A stretch of 64,000 bases of DNA, taken from Spongiactinospora rosea (lineage in GTDB: Bacteria; Actinomycetota; Actinomycetes; Streptosporangiales; Streptosporangiaceae). Both the position numbers and the translations under genes were made by a program. The stretch covers positions 1 to 64,000 of the forward strand of contig NZ_QMEY01000024.1 in the NCBI RefSeq assembly GCF_003315795.1, given 5' to 3'. Every line of letters begins with the position of its first letter. Position 1 is the first letter of the stretch. Under the pieces are notes generated by a model. That model did no database searches. It was given only the letters and a program-made list of their open reading frames with translations, and was not told the DNA's origin. Positions 36,847 to 45,436 of the stretch are shown here, one piece after another.

Positions 36847-37288
36847 CTTCTTCACCTCCGGTCGTCTGGTCCTTGTAGCCCTGGCTGATCTCCACGACGG
36901 TTCCGTCGGGGTCCTTCACCCACACCGAGCGCCAGCCGGGGATGAACTCGTCGAAGCACAGCGGCCCGAGCGAGACCTGTGCCCGCGGCCCCATCCGCGC
37001 CAGGACGCGATCGATGTCGTCGGTCTGCAGGGCGATGTGCCGCAGCGTCCCGGCGCGGGCGGGGCCGTCGCCGCCCGCCGTACCGTCCGCCGTGTCATCC
37101 GCCGCCTGGAACAGCTCCAGGTAGGCGTCGTCCTTGCGGAGGAACACGATCTTGGTGTCGCCGATCGGGAAGGCGGCGGCCCGGACGAACCCGAACCACC
37201 GGCAGTAGAACTCCGCGGTCGCGTCGATGTCGCGGCAGTTCAGCGCGGCGTGCGACCAGCGCAGGCCGTCCGTTTCACCGGTGCTCAC
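36830..37288 (-). CDS. VOC (glyoxalase/dioxygenase-fold) protein
   Basis: 152 residues from GTG 37288, overlapping the DJ-1 gene stop (GTGA). The vicinal-oxygen-chelate fold is indicated by LRWSHAALNCRDIDATAEFY, RWFGFVRAAAFPIGDTKIVF, LRHIALQTDDIDRVLARMG and GWRSVWVKDPDGTVVEISQG. Metal-ligand candidates are His in SHAAL, Glu in AYLELFQ, His in RHIAL and Glu in VVEIS, the complete four-ligand set of glyoxalase I. The 3' end overlaps the epimerase start. A role in handling a reactive alpha-oxo compound is plausible. Confidence 0.85.
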   Translation of the reverse strand: MSTGETDGLRWSHAALNCRDIDATAEFYCRWFGFVRAAAFPIGDTKIVFLRKDDAYLELFQAADDTADGTAGGDGPARAGTLRHIALQTDDIDRVLARMGPRAQVSLGPLCFDEFIPGWRSVWVKDPDGTVVEISQGYKDQTTGGEEDAQRR

Positions 37289-37869
37289 GACGCGGCCCTG
37301 CGCGCGGTCAGCTCGCCGATCAGCGCCCGGGCGAACAGGTGGGCGTGCGCGCCGCTGCGGCCCGTCACCAGGTCGCCGTCGATAACGACGTCCTCGTCGC
37401 GGTACTCGGCGCCCATGTTGACGACGTCGCCCACCAGGTTGTTGTGGCAGGTGACCGGCCGGCCGCGGACCGTCTGCGGGACCTTGGCCAGCAGCCACAT
37501 GCCGTGGCAGATCACGCCCTTGAGCACTTCCGGCAGGGCGAACGCGCGCAGCATCAGTTCGGTCGCGGGGGACAGGTCGCGCGGCTTCTCACTGAACCGC
37601 AGCCGGTCGGCGACCATCCCGGACGGCACGATCACCGCGTCGTAGCCGCGCAGGTCGTCGTCGGACAGTCCCTCCAGGCTCTGGTCCACGACCAGCGGCG
37701 CGCGGTACTCGTGGCCCGTGAAGGTGATCTGCCGCTGCCCCCACAGCCGGGTCATCAGCGTCAGCTCCACCCCCTCCTCGGCGAAGCGCCGCTGGTAGTA
37801 GAAGATCTCCGGCTCGAAGTAGTCGCTCTCCATCAGCAGGGCGACGCGCGCCCCGCGCAGTTCAGCCAT
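37285..37869 (-). CDS. DJ-1/PfpI family protein (copy A)
   Basis: 194 residues. The class I glutamine-amidotransferase-like fold is shown by ARVALLMESDYFEPEIFYYQ, GYDAVIVPSGMVADRLRF and the nucleophile elbow LKGVICHGMWLLAKV (Cys followed by His). The closing part is VVIDGDLVTGRSGAHAHLF. The conserved Glu of the DJ-1 Cys-Glu pair is plausibly in MESDYFEPE. Family functions include deglycase/glyoxalase III, protease and chaperone activities. It overlaps its neighbours on both sides. Confidence 0.88.
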   Translation of the reverse strand: MAELRGARVALLMESDYFEPEIFYYQRRFAEEGVELTLMTRLWGQRQITFTGHEYRAPLVVDQSLEGLSDDDLRGYDAVIVPSGMVADRLRFSEKPRDLSPATELMLRAFALPEVLKGVICHGMWLLAKVPQTVRGRPVTCHNNLVGDVVNMGAEYRDEDVVIDGDLVTGRSGAHAHLFARALIGELTARRAAS

Positions 37870-39475
37870 CGAAACCCCCGAGGACGAAGTCGGCGCACCG
37901 CTCCGCGATCATCTGGACGGCCGCATGGGTGTTGCCGGAGGTCACCGCGGGCATCACGCTGGCGTCGGCGACCCGCAGGCCCCTGACGCCCCGCACCCGG
38001 AGCCGCGGGTCCACCACGGCGTCGTCGTCGATGCCCATCCGGCACGAACCGGCCTGGTGGTGGTAGGTGTCGGCGTGTTCGCGGGCGAAGGCGGCCAGCG
38101 CCTCGCGCCCGGCGACGTCCGGGCCGGGCAGCAGTTCCCTGGCCAGGTCCTTGGCGAACGCCCGCGTCGCGAAGATCTCCCTGGCCAGCTCCACGCCCTG
38201 GACCAGGCGGTCCAGGTCGGCGCGGTCGCCCAGGTAGTTCGGGTTGACCAGAGGCGGGGCCAGCGGGTCGGCCGAGGCCAGGCGCACCCAGCCGCGGGAG
38301 GCCGGGCGCACCACGCCGGGCAGGATGCTGACCGCGTTGGGGTGCCGCCGGCCGACGATGATGTCGAACGGCACGTGCACGAACGCGATCTGGATGTCCG
38401 GCGCGACCATGCCGCTCTCCGAGACGGTGAACAGCGCCGCCTCCGACAGGTTGTTCGCGCCCGGCGGCACCGGCCGCCTGGTCTCCTGGATGACCCCGGT
38501 GAGCACGTGGTTGTGGAAGTTCGCGCCCACCCCGGGCAGCGGCAGGCGTACCTCGACCCCCGTCTCGCGCAGGTGCCCCGGATCGCCTATGCCGGACAGC
38601 ATCAGCAGTTTGGGCGACTCGATCGCGCCGCCGCACAGCAGCACCTCGCGGCGGGCGCGAACCTGCCGCAGCCCGGTCTCGGCCGAGGTGTCCACCGCAC
38701 GGCCGGCCAGCCTGCGGCCGTCGCTGCCGGAGGGGGCCGGGGCCTGGCGCAGGTACTCCACGCCGGTGCAGCGGTCGCCCTCGAACAGCAGCCGGGTGGC
38801 CCGCGCGTTGGGCCGCAGGGTCAGCCGCTCGTGGTCCAGCATCGGCTCCACGTAGCAGTGCAGCGCGCCGCGCCGCCGCCCGCCCTCGGCGTTGATGTGG
38901 TGCCAGCCCGCGCCCAGCATGGCGGGCCCGTTGAAGTCCGGCACGGACGGGTATCCCAGCTCCGCGCAGGCGTCGAGGAAGGCCCGGGAGTACGGGTTGG
39001 GGTCGTGCGCCCCGGCGTTGGTCACCACCTGCGGGCCGCCGGTGCCGGTGCCCTCCCAGGTCTTGTCCTCCTGGTTCTCCAGCCGCTGGAAGTAGGGCAG
39101 GCAGTCGGCGTAGGACCAGCCCGCGGCCCCCTGGTAGGCCCAGTCGTCGAAGTCCGCGCGGTGGCCGCGGATGTGCATCATGATGTAGAGGTCGCTGCTG
39201 CCGCCGACGATCTTGCCGCGCGGCTCGCGGGTGGTCCGGCCGGAAAGACCCGGCTGGGGCACGCTCTCGTAGTTCCAGTCGATGCCCGAGCCCAGCAGGG
39301 TGTACCACAGCGGCGCGGCGTCCACGCCGGTGGGGATCCACGTGCCGCCCGCCTCCAGCAGCAGCACCGAGCCCGCGCCCGACTCGGTCAGCCGGCGGGC
39401 GAGCACCGAGCCCGCCGCGCCAGCGCCGATCACGACGTAGTCGAACTCCGATGCCTCCGTCGCGACCGCCATCAC
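37862..39475 (-). CDS. GMC-family FAD oxidoreductase
   Basis: 537 residues (or 536 from ATG 39472). The N-terminal FAD dinucleotide fold is DYVVIGAGAAGSVLARRL, with LLLEAGG. GMC signature 1 is GKIVGGSSDLYIMMHIRGHR and signature 2 is LLCGGAIESPKLLMLSGIG. The catalytic pair is the His in TYHHQAGSCRMG and the Asn/His in VTSGNTHAAVQMIAER. It oxidises a primary or secondary alcohol (choline, glucose, sterol or polyol type); the substrate is not predictable from sequence. No signal peptide, so cytosolic. It is stop-start linked (TGATG) with the upstream NTF2 gene and overlaps the DJ-1 gene by 8 bases. Confidence 0.93.
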   Translation of the reverse strand: MMAVATEASEFDYVVIGAGAAGSVLARRLTESGAGSVLLLEAGGTWIPTGVDAAPLWYTLLGSGIDWNYESVPQPGLSGRTTREPRGKIVGGSSDLYIMMHIRGHRADFDDWAYQGAAGWSYADCLPYFQRLENQEDKTWEGTGTGGPQVVTNAGAHDPNPYSRAFLDACAELGYPSVPDFNGPAMLGAGWHHINAEGGRRRGALHCYVEPMLDHERLTLRPNARATRLLFEGDRCTGVEYLRQAPAPSGSDGRRLAGRAVDTSAETGLRQVRARREVLLCGGAIESPKLLMLSGIGDPGHLRETGVEVRLPLPGVGANFHNHVLTGVIQETRRPVPPGANNLSEAALFTVSESGMVAPDIQIAFVHVPFDIIVGRRHPNAVSILPGVVRPASRGWVRLASADPLAPPLVNPNYLGDRADLDRLVQGVELAREIFATRAFAKDLARELLPGPDVAGREALAAFAREHADTYHHQAGSCRMGIDDDAVVDPRLRVRGVRGLRVADASVMPAVTSGNTHAAVQMIAERCADFVLGGFDG

Positions 39476-39849
39476 TTGTCCAGCCCGAGCGGGCCGCGGA
39501 ACGGCATGGTGTCGTGGAAGTTGGCCATGTAGGCGATCCGGCCGTTCTCCAGGCGGAAGTAGTTCATCACCTCGGCCTCGATCGGCTCGCCGCCGGACGC
39601 CACGGCGCTGATGTGCGACACCACGCCGGCCTCGTCACCGGCGATGACGACGTGCCGCGGCTCGTTGCGGAAGGACCGGTAGATCTGCGGGAACCCGGCC
39701 ACCGCCGCGCGCAGCGTGTCCTGGCCCTCCAGCCGCCCGGCGATCTGCTCGTCCACCACGGCCTTCTCGGTGAACAGGTCGCACCAGCGCGACCAGTCAC
39801 CGGCGTTGGCGTACGTGTAGTAGCGCTCGATGGTCTCTTCCGGTGTCAT
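39472..39849 (-). CDS. NTF2/SnoaL-like protein (copy 1)
   Basis: 125 residues from ATG 39849. The cone-shaped fold pattern is ETIERYYTYANAGDWSRWCD, LFTEKAVVDEQIAGRLEGQD, and ISAVASGGEPIEAEVMNYFR with the closing NGRIAYMANFHDTMPF. Members may be small isomerases, cyclases or binding proteins. It overlaps the next NTF2 gene by ATGA and the GMC gene at the other end, suggesting joint action with the oxidoreductase. Confidence 0.85.
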   Translation of the reverse strand: MTPEETIERYYTYANAGDWSRWCDLFTEKAVVDEQIAGRLEGQDTLRAAVAGFPQIYRSFRNEPRHVVIAGDEAGVVSHISAVASGGEPIEAEVMNYFRLENGRIAYMANFHDTMPFRGPLGLDK

Positions 39850-40286
39850 AACGACCTGCTTCCGGGCATCGGGTCCAGCCGGTCCACGACGTACTTCCTG
39901 ATCCGCAGGTCCCCGGCCGGGCCGGTGACGACCTCCCAGGACTGGTAGGCGTCGAAGCCGAGCCATTCGCTCCGCGCGGCCGGCGGGTCCCAGATCTTGG
40001 CCTGCCAGTTCACGACGACCTTGAGGGGGGCCGCGCCGTCGCGCCACGGCCCGACCTCGACCGAGGTGACCGTGTGCTGCTCGTCGAAGAAGCGGTTGGT
40101 CACCGTCTCGTACCACTTGCGGAAGTCGCCGTGGCCGTGCGAGGTCCCCTCGGGGAAGACCATCGTCAGGTCGTCACCGGTGAGGTAGTCCCACAGCGTC
40201 TCGATGTCGTCGTGCCGGTCGAGCGCGCGGTACCAGTTGGCCACCCACTCCTCGACCGTCCTGTCGGACGGGGCGGGTCTCGCCAT
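39846..40286 (-). CDS. NTF2/SnoaL-like protein (copy 2)
   Basis: 146 residues from ATG 40286. TVEEWVANWYRALDRHDDIE, LWDYLTGDDLTMVFPEGTSH and EEQHTVTSVEV-like DEQHTVTSVEVGPWRD give the NTF2-like fold. YQSWEVVTGPAGDLRIRKYV is the last strand. It differs clearly from copy 1, so a heteromer is possible. It is 5 bases after the ThDP-enzyme gene and overlaps copy 1 by ATGA. Confidence 0.82.
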   Translation of the reverse strand: MARPAPSDRTVEEWVANWYRALDRHDDIETLWDYLTGDDLTMVFPEGTSHGHGDFRKWYETVTNRFFDEQHTVTSVEVGPWRDGAAPLKVVVNWQAKIWDPPAARSEWLGFDAYQSWEVVTGPAGDLRIRKYVVDRLDPMPGSRSL

Positions 40287-40291
40287 AGTGA

Positions 40292-41938
40292 TCACTTCCC
40301 TTCCGGCCGGGGCCACCGGCCGCCGGGCTCCACCGAGACGTGGGCCAGGAACGGCTCGTCGTCGGCGAGCATGCGTTTGATCGCGGGGCCGATGTCGTCG
40401 ACGGTGGCCACCCGCGCGGCCTGGACGCCCAGGCCGCGGGCCACGTCGGTGAATCCGATCGGCAGGCCGCTGAGGTCGAAGGAGGAGGGGAACGCGTGCG
40501 GGGCGACGCCGCGCTCGCGCCAGTAGACCGAGATGTTGTCGTTCAGCAGCTCGTACCGGCCGTTGTCGCAGATCACGAACTTCGCGCCGATCCCCTGGCG
40601 GGCGGCGGTCCACAGCGCCTGGACGGTGTACATGCTGCCGCCGTCGCCGGTGAAGCCGATCACCACGTCGTCGGGCATGGCCAGCTTGATCCCCACCGCG
40701 CCGGGGATGCCGACGCCGAGCGAGCCGCCCCTGGTGAGGTAGTGCCGGCCGGGGCTGCGCGGCGGGAAGTGGCGGGTCAGCGGCGGGCTGGAGGTCAGCG
40801 CCTCGTCGAAGATCACCGGGTCGGTGGTCTGGGCGGCCAGTTCGGCCAGGAACCGGTCGTACACCTCGCCGCCGGTGACCTCCGTCCGCCCGGCGGCGGG
40901 CGGGGGAGCGGTGGCGGGGCGGGCGCCCCGGCGTACCAGCTCCTCGGCGAGCGCCGCGAGCGTGGCCTGCGGGTCGGCCACCAGGCCGAGGTCGGCCGGG
41001 TGGTTCTTGGCGATCTCGTAGGCGTTCAGGTCGATGTGCACCACCCGCGCGCCCGCCGCGAACGGCGAACCGAGGGCCGGGAACACCTCGGGGAAGACGT
41101 AGGTGCCGACGATGAGCACCGCGTCCGCCTCCCGCACGGCCGCGGTGCTCACCTCCCCGAACATGTGGCCGAGCGGACCCCGGTACAGCGGGTGCGCCGC
41201 GTCGAGGTTCACCACCGAGGTGTCGGCCAGCCACACCCGCGCGCCGAGCAGTTCGGCGACGCGGGCCAGTTCGGGCTGCGCGCCGGACTCGGCGACCCCG
41301 TCGCCCGCGATGATCACCGGCCGCCGCGCGCCCGCGAGCAGGCCCGCCGCGGCCTCGACCAGTTCGGGGACTGGAACGGTCCGGGTCCGCGGGATCGAGG
41401 TGGGGACCACGACCTCGTCGTTGGGGGCGTCCAGGACGTCCAGCGGCAGCGAGACGAACACCGGCCCGCACGGCGGCGTCGCGGCGATCTTGATCGCCTT
41501 GCGCAGCACGCGCAGCACCGAGCGCGGGTCGATGACCCTGGTCGCGAACTTGGTCACCGGCCGGGCCATGCCCACCAGGTCGGCGGCCATCTGCGCGTCG
41601 AAGGCGTCGTAGCGCACCCCGGCCTCGCCGGCGACCACCACGAGCGGCGCGTGGCCGCGCATGGCCTGGTACATCATGCCGATCCCGTTGCCCAGCCCGA
41701 CCCCCGAGTGGAGCTGCACGAACGTGGGCCGCCTGGTCGCGCGGGCATAGCCGTCGGCGATCCCGACCACCGCGGCCTCGGCGAGGGCCAGGACGTAGCG
41801 GAAGTCGGGGGCTGCGTCGATCGCGTCCAGCAGCCCCTGCTCGACGGTGCCCGGATTGCCGAACACCGTGGTCATCCCGTCGGCGCGGAGCTGGTCGAGC
41901 ACCGCCGCGGTTCCGGTGCGATGCGTGGTCATGGTCAC
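40292..41938 (-). CDS. ThDP-dependent enzyme, benzoylformate-decarboxylase-like
   Basis: 548 residues from GTG 41938 (ATG 41932 is an alternative). The three ThDP-enzyme domains are present. PYR: FGNPGTVEQGLLDAI, activating Glu in VLALAEAAVVGIADGYARAT, and His in FVQLHSGVGLGNGIGMMYQA, equivalent to the active-site His of benzoylformate decarboxylase. Central domain: AAAGLLAGARRPVIIAGDGV. PP: the ThDP/Mg motif FTGDGGSMYTVQALWTAARQ ending in ICDNGRYELL. The order and the QLHSG motif favour a 2-oxo-acid decarboxylase over acetolactate synthase. The product would be an aldehyde, which could feed the nearby oxidoreductases. It overlaps the upstream DJ-1 gene by GTGA. Confidence 0.88.
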   Translation of the reverse strand: MTMTTHRTGTAAVLDQLRADGMTTVFGNPGTVEQGLLDAIDAAPDFRYVLALAEAAVVGIADGYARATRRPTFVQLHSGVGLGNGIGMMYQAMRGHAPLVVVAGEAGVRYDAFDAQMAADLVGMARPVTKFATRVIDPRSVLRVLRKAIKIAATPPCGPVFVSLPLDVLDAPNDEVVVPTSIPRTRTVPVPELVEAAAGLLAGARRPVIIAGDGVAESGAQPELARVAELLGARVWLADTSVVNLDAAHPLYRGPLGHMFGEVSTAAVREADAVLIVGTYVFPEVFPALGSPFAAGARVVHIDLNAYEIAKNHPADLGLVADPQATLAALAEELVRRGARPATAPPPAAGRTEVTGGEVYDRFLAELAAQTTDPVIFDEALTSSPPLTRHFPPRSPGRHYLTRGGSLGVGIPGAVGIKLAMPDDVVIGFTGDGGSMYTVQALWTAARQGIGAKFVICDNGRYELLNDNISVYWRERGVAPHAFPSSFDLSGLPIGFTDVARGLGVQAARVATVDDIGPAIKRMLADDEPFLAHVSVEPGGRWPRPEGK

Positions 41939-42759
41939 CAGCCGTAGCGCCGCAGGCCGTCTTCCAGGACCGCGACCATCTTCTCGCCGGTGGTGATCGA
42001 GTCCGGCGTGGACCGCCCGGTGACGAACGGGTAGTCGACGATCACGGAGATGGGGTGCCCGACGTTGCCGTGGTAGCGCCCCTGCGGGCCGGTGGCGTCG
42101 CGCAGGATGTACTCCAGCGGGTACGGCGGCGGCCCCATGTTGAAGTCGGTGCCGAGGAAGCCGGTGCCGTCCTTGTAGTCGTACTCCTTGCAGTGACCGG
42201 TGACGTGCTTGCCCCAGATGATGCTCTTACGGTCGTCCCAGTCGCGGGCGAACGCCAGGCAGGCCACCCCGTAGCACTCGGCGCCGACCGGCTTGCCGGC
42301 CGCCAGGAACGCCAGGATCAGGCCGTGGACCCGCTCGTTGTTGCCGAGGTCGGCGATCGGGCCGCTGCCGCCCACGATCAGGATCGCGTCGAAGTCGGCG
42401 ATGCTGCGTTCCAGCTCGCCGAGGGCCCGGTGGTAGGCCTCAAGGTCGCGCAGGTACCCAGGGGCGCTCATGTAGGGGCGCTCGGGGACCCACGCGGAGA
42501 TGTCCACCGGCTTGGCCAGCCGGTCGGACTCGTCCACCTCGCGGACCAGCTCGGCCATGGCCTCGGTGGTCACCGAGCGGCCGAGCGGGGGGTCGATGAA
42601 GGCGGGGTCCATGCTCGGCGGAAGCGCGTGCGGCCTGCGCCCGCGCGGGGTGGCGATGACGGACTCGTAGCCCTGGCGGTCGAAGACGCCGAGCGGCCCG
42701 ACGAGTTCCTCGCCCCAATAACCGAGTTCAGAGACGACGACGAGAATCTTTCTGGACAC
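41935..42759 (-). CDS. DJ-1/PfpI family protein (copy B), first gene of the large operon
   Basis: 274 residues from GTG 42759, with GGGGAG 6 bases upstream. Fold motifs are RKILVVVSELGYWGEELVGP, DFDAILIVGGSGPIADLGNN and the nucleophile AAGKPVGAECYGVACLAFAR (Cys in AECYG). It is longer than copy A, with insertions (YMSAPGYLRDLEAYHRALGE and HCKEYDYKDGTGFLGTDFNM), so it belongs to a different subgroup. A stem-loop and AT-richer sequence lie between it and the upstream SnoaL gene, marking the probable promoter of the 15-gene operon. Confidence 0.85.
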   Translation of the reverse strand: MSRKILVVVSELGYWGEELVGPLGVFDRQGYESVIATPRGRRPHALPPSMDPAFIDPPLGRSVTTEAMAELVREVDESDRLAKPVDISAWVPERPYMSAPGYLRDLEAYHRALGELERSIADFDAILIVGGSGPIADLGNNERVHGLILAFLAAGKPVGAECYGVACLAFARDWDDRKSIIWGKHVTGHCKEYDYKDGTGFLGTDFNMGPPPYPLEYILRDATGPQGRYHGNVGHPISVIVDYPFVTGRSTPDSITTGEKMVAVLEDGLRRYGW

Positions 42760-42848
42760 GCTGAACTCCCCGGTGTCGGTGATTTTCGTGAATCGGCGTG
42801 GAATTGATCCGGCCCGTCACGGTGGCGGGCGGCCGATCGTGATCGCCT

Positions 42849-42876
42849 GCCCCGCCGCGGCTGTGCCGGGCGGGGC
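42849..42876 (-). terminator. GC-rich stem-loop between SnoaL gene and the large operon
   Basis: GCCCCGCC (42849-42856) pairs with GGCGGGGC (42869-42876) around a 12-base loop. It lies just past the stop of the 42911-43246 gene, so it may separate that gene's transcript from the operon that starts at 42759. Confidence 0.45.
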
Positions 42877-42910
42877 CGCGGTCATTCGATGAAGCGGCTT
42901 TCGCTAATCG

Positions 42911-43246
42911 TCATTCGGAGACGAGGACCGCGGTCTGCCGCCAGATGAGACCGTTCTTGAGCACCCAGGTGCCGACGTCCTTGTGGACCTGGTCACCGAT
43001 GCCGATCTTGGCGTAGTAAAGGATCAGGTCATCGGTGCCCTCTGTCACCATGACCTCGTCGATCCGGGGGTCGAGCTTCAGATATTCGGCGAAGAACTCG
43101 CGGATCTCGGCCTTTCCCCGGGCGATGGCGCCGGGGCGCATGACCACGGCGTCATCGTGATAGTTGCGCATCATCGCGTCCAGGTCGTGCGCTTTAAGCT
43201 GACCTATCTGCTTGTCCAGCAGGGCCGGAAGTACGATGGCCGCCAT
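42911..43246 (-). CDS. SnoaL/NTF2-like protein (copy 3)
   Basis: 111 residues from ATG 43246, with GGGAGGGG about 3-9 bases upstream. LDKQIGQLKAHDLDAMMRNY, HDDAVVMRPGAIARGKAEIR, EFFAEYLKLDPRIDEV and the closing VGTWVLKNGLIWRQTAVLV show the fold. It is a third, shorter NTF2-like protein in the same neighbourhood. Its relation to the operon downstream is uncertain because of the stem-loop between them. Confidence 0.85.
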   Translation of the reverse strand: MAAIVLPALLDKQIGQLKAHDLDAMMRNYHDDAVVMRPGAIARGKAEIREFFAEYLKLDPRIDEVMVTEGTDDLILYYAKIGIGDQVHKDVGTWVLKNGLIWRQTAVLVSE

Positions 43247-43343
43247 TTGCCCCTCCCAAGAGGTTCGGTGGTGTGCTTTCTCACCGAAACCGATTGGTGT
43301 GCGCACTGTCCAGGAGAGCCGGAATACTTGCGGAGGTCGGCCG

Positions 43344-44486
43344 CTACACTCTCGCTACTCGGCGGCTTCGGGCGCGTTCTTCAAAAGCCAGGGTGACGGA
43401 GATGAGCGCCACCATGAGCACCAGTTGGATCGCCGCGTTCACCAGGCCGACCGGCATCGTGGCCAGGACGAGGAGCGCGGCGGCGGTCCTGAGCGCCCTG
43501 CCGGGCAGGCCGAGCGCGGCGCGGAAGGCCACCGAGCCGAGCAGGAACAGCGCCACTCCGCCGGTCAGGGCGAGCTGCGCCCCGCCGGTCAGCGGGTCGC
43601 CGGGGTGGGCCACGGCCTTCTTCAGGCCGGCCGACAGCGCGATGATGCCGAGCAGGATCGGCACGTGCGCGTAGAAGAACCCGAACAGCACCATCCGGGT
43701 GCGGCGTACCTGGTCGGTGACCTGGGTCAGGGCGTGCTCGGCCCGTTCCAGGTCGATGTGGAAGTAGGCCCACCACAGGCCGGCGCTGAGCGCCAGGCCG
43801 ACCAGGGCGGTGCCGATGGCGGGCACGCTGAGCCGCCCGTTGCCCTCGATGCCGATGGCGACCGCGACGATCGACTCACCGAGCGCGATGATGACCACCA
43901 GGCCGTGCCGCTCGGCCACGTGCCCGGGGTGCAGCGGGAAGCCCTCCTGGCCGGTCACGTACGGCGAGGCCCACATGACCAGGAGCGCGGCCAGCCACAG
44001 GCCGTACTTCGGCGCCCCGGAGAAGCCCGCCGCGGCCAGGATGAGCAGCGCCCCGCCCAGGTTGGTGGCGAACATCCGTAAGAACCGCCAGGTGGACTGG
44101 AGGTACATCAGCCCGTGGACGACGACCACCACGAGCATGCCGACCGCGAACCCGGCCCCGTCCTCCCTGAACGCGCCGGGCACGGCGAGCGCGACGATCA
44201 GCCAGCCCGCCATGGCCAGCAGCATGAACAGCCGCCGGGCGGCGCGCACCGGCGGCACAGCGTTGGTCACCCAGGCGTAGCTGGCGAACATCCACCAGAT
44301 CACCCCGAACATCAGCAGCACCTGCGGGGCGCTGCCGAAGTCGGCGGCGAGCACGACGGTGAGCTGGGTGGCGGTGAACACGAATACGAGGTCGAAGAAG
44401 AGTTCAAGCGTGGAAACACGCAGTTGCTCGTGGTCCGGTACGGGAGCCACCCGTTCGGCGAACCAGGTCGGAAGTCGGAGGTTCAT
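43344..44486 (-). CDS. Low-temperature-requirement A (LtrA) family membrane protein
   Basis: 380 residues from ATG 44486, with about ten to eleven hydrophobic segments. The N-terminal signature VSTLELFFDLVFVFTATQLT is diagnostic of LtrA; AERHGLVVIIALGESIVAVA and LWWAYFHIDLERAEHAL are further conserved blocks. LtrA proteins are widespread and membrane-bound, with a poorly known role first linked to growth at low temperature in Listeria. The C-terminus ends in a basic cluster (EERARSRRVARV). It is divergent from the third DJ-1 gene. Confidence 0.92.
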   Translation of the reverse strand: MNLRLPTWFAERVAPVPDHEQLRVSTLELFFDLVFVFTATQLTVVLAADFGSAPQVLLMFGVIWWMFASYAWVTNAVPPVRAARRLFMLLAMAGWLIVALAVPGAFREDGAGFAVGMLVVVVVHGLMYLQSTWRFLRMFATNLGGALLILAAAGFSGAPKYGLWLAALLVMWASPYVTGQEGFPLHPGHVAERHGLVVIIALGESIVAVAIGIEGNGRLSVPAIGTALVGLALSAGLWWAYFHIDLERAEHALTQVTDQVRRTRMVLFGFFYAHVPILLGIIALSAGLKKAVAHPGDPLTGGAQLALTGGVALFLLGSVAFRAALGLPGRALRTAAALLVLATMPVGLVNAAIQLVLMVALISVTLAFEERARSRRVARV

Positions 44487-44676
44487 GCCCGGATTCTGGC
44501 CGTACAACGGTCCCGCGCCAATGGCGTCCCGGAGAATTCCCGGCACCGTGCGGCTGACATCATGAAGTCGCGCGATCGAGGTGGGAAAGTGCCGCCACCG
44601 CGCCATCCCGGGATTGCCGCCCCGGTCGCCCGCGGCTCATTGTGGGGGCGAAGTGCCGCATGAAGGGTGAAGGACC

Positions 44677-45417
44677 ATGTCGGACGTACTCATTCTGATG
44701 ACCAAGGCCAAGACCCTCGGACTGCTCGACGGCAGACAGCACGCCTCGGGGTTTTGGGCGGAGGAGTTCGTGGTGCCCTACGAACGGCTCCTCCAGGAGG
44801 GGCATACCGTCGACGTCGCGACCATCGACGGGCGGGCCCCCGCTCCCGACCAGGGCAGCCTGACCGCCCTGTCGGTCTGCAAGACCAGGCCGGTGGGATC
44901 GCCCGACAACGACGAGGCGAACATCGCGCACTACAAGCAGGTCATCGGCTCGCTCGCCGCGCTGCGGGCCCCGCTGAACGTCTCCGAGATCACCAGGGAA
45001 CGGCTGGCCGGATACGCCGGGGTCTACATCTCCGGCGGACACGGGGCGATGGAGGACATGCCGCACGACGCGGCCATGACCCGCGTCGTGCGCTGGATCC
45101 TCGACCTGGGAAAGCCGCTCGCGGTCGTGTGCCACGGTCACTCGGCGCTCCTTCCGCTGCGCGACTCGGAGGGCCGCTGGCCGCTGGAAGGCTATGAAAT
45201 GACGGCATTCTCCCATGATGAGGAGAAGGTCACGGATATGGCGGGTAAGTTGCCATTCGTCCTGCAAGTGGAACTGGAACGGCTCGGCGCGAAGTACGAA
45301 AAGGCGAAGGTGATCTGGGATTCCCACGTGGTGGAGGACAGAAATCTGATCACCGGCCAGAATCCGTATTCGTCCACGGCGCTGGCGGAGGCGTTCGTGA
45401 AACGCCTGGCCGGTTGA
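44677..45417 (+). CDS. DJ-1/PfpI family protein (copy C), Hsp31-like
   Basis: 246 residues from ATG 44677 with AAGG just upstream. VLILMTKAKTLGLLDGRQHA, then SGFWAEEFVVPYERLLQEGH is the Hsp31/YedU-like start (Glu in AEEF). YAGVYISGGHGAMEDMPHD and LGKPLAVVCHGHSALLPLRD give the nucleophile elbow. LITGQNPYSSTALAEAF is the classic C-terminal motif. Hsp31-type proteins act as glyoxalase III on methylglyoxal and as holding chaperones. It heads the operon with the molybdenum hydroxylase subunits, whose first gene starts 20 bases downstream. Confidence 0.9.
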   Translation: MSDVLILMTKAKTLGLLDGRQHASGFWAEEFVVPYERLLQEGHTVDVATIDGRAPAPDQGSLTALSVCKTRPVGSPDNDEANIAHYKQVIGSLAALRAPLNVSEITRERLAGYAGVYISGGHGAMEDMPHDAAMTRVVRWILDLGKPLAVVCHGHSALLPLRDSEGRWPLEGYEMTAFSHDEEKVTDMAGKLPFVLQVELERLGAKYEKAKVIWDSHVVEDRNLITGQNPYSSTALAEAFVKRLAG

Positions 45418-45436
45418 TCGGACGGGCCGATCAGCG

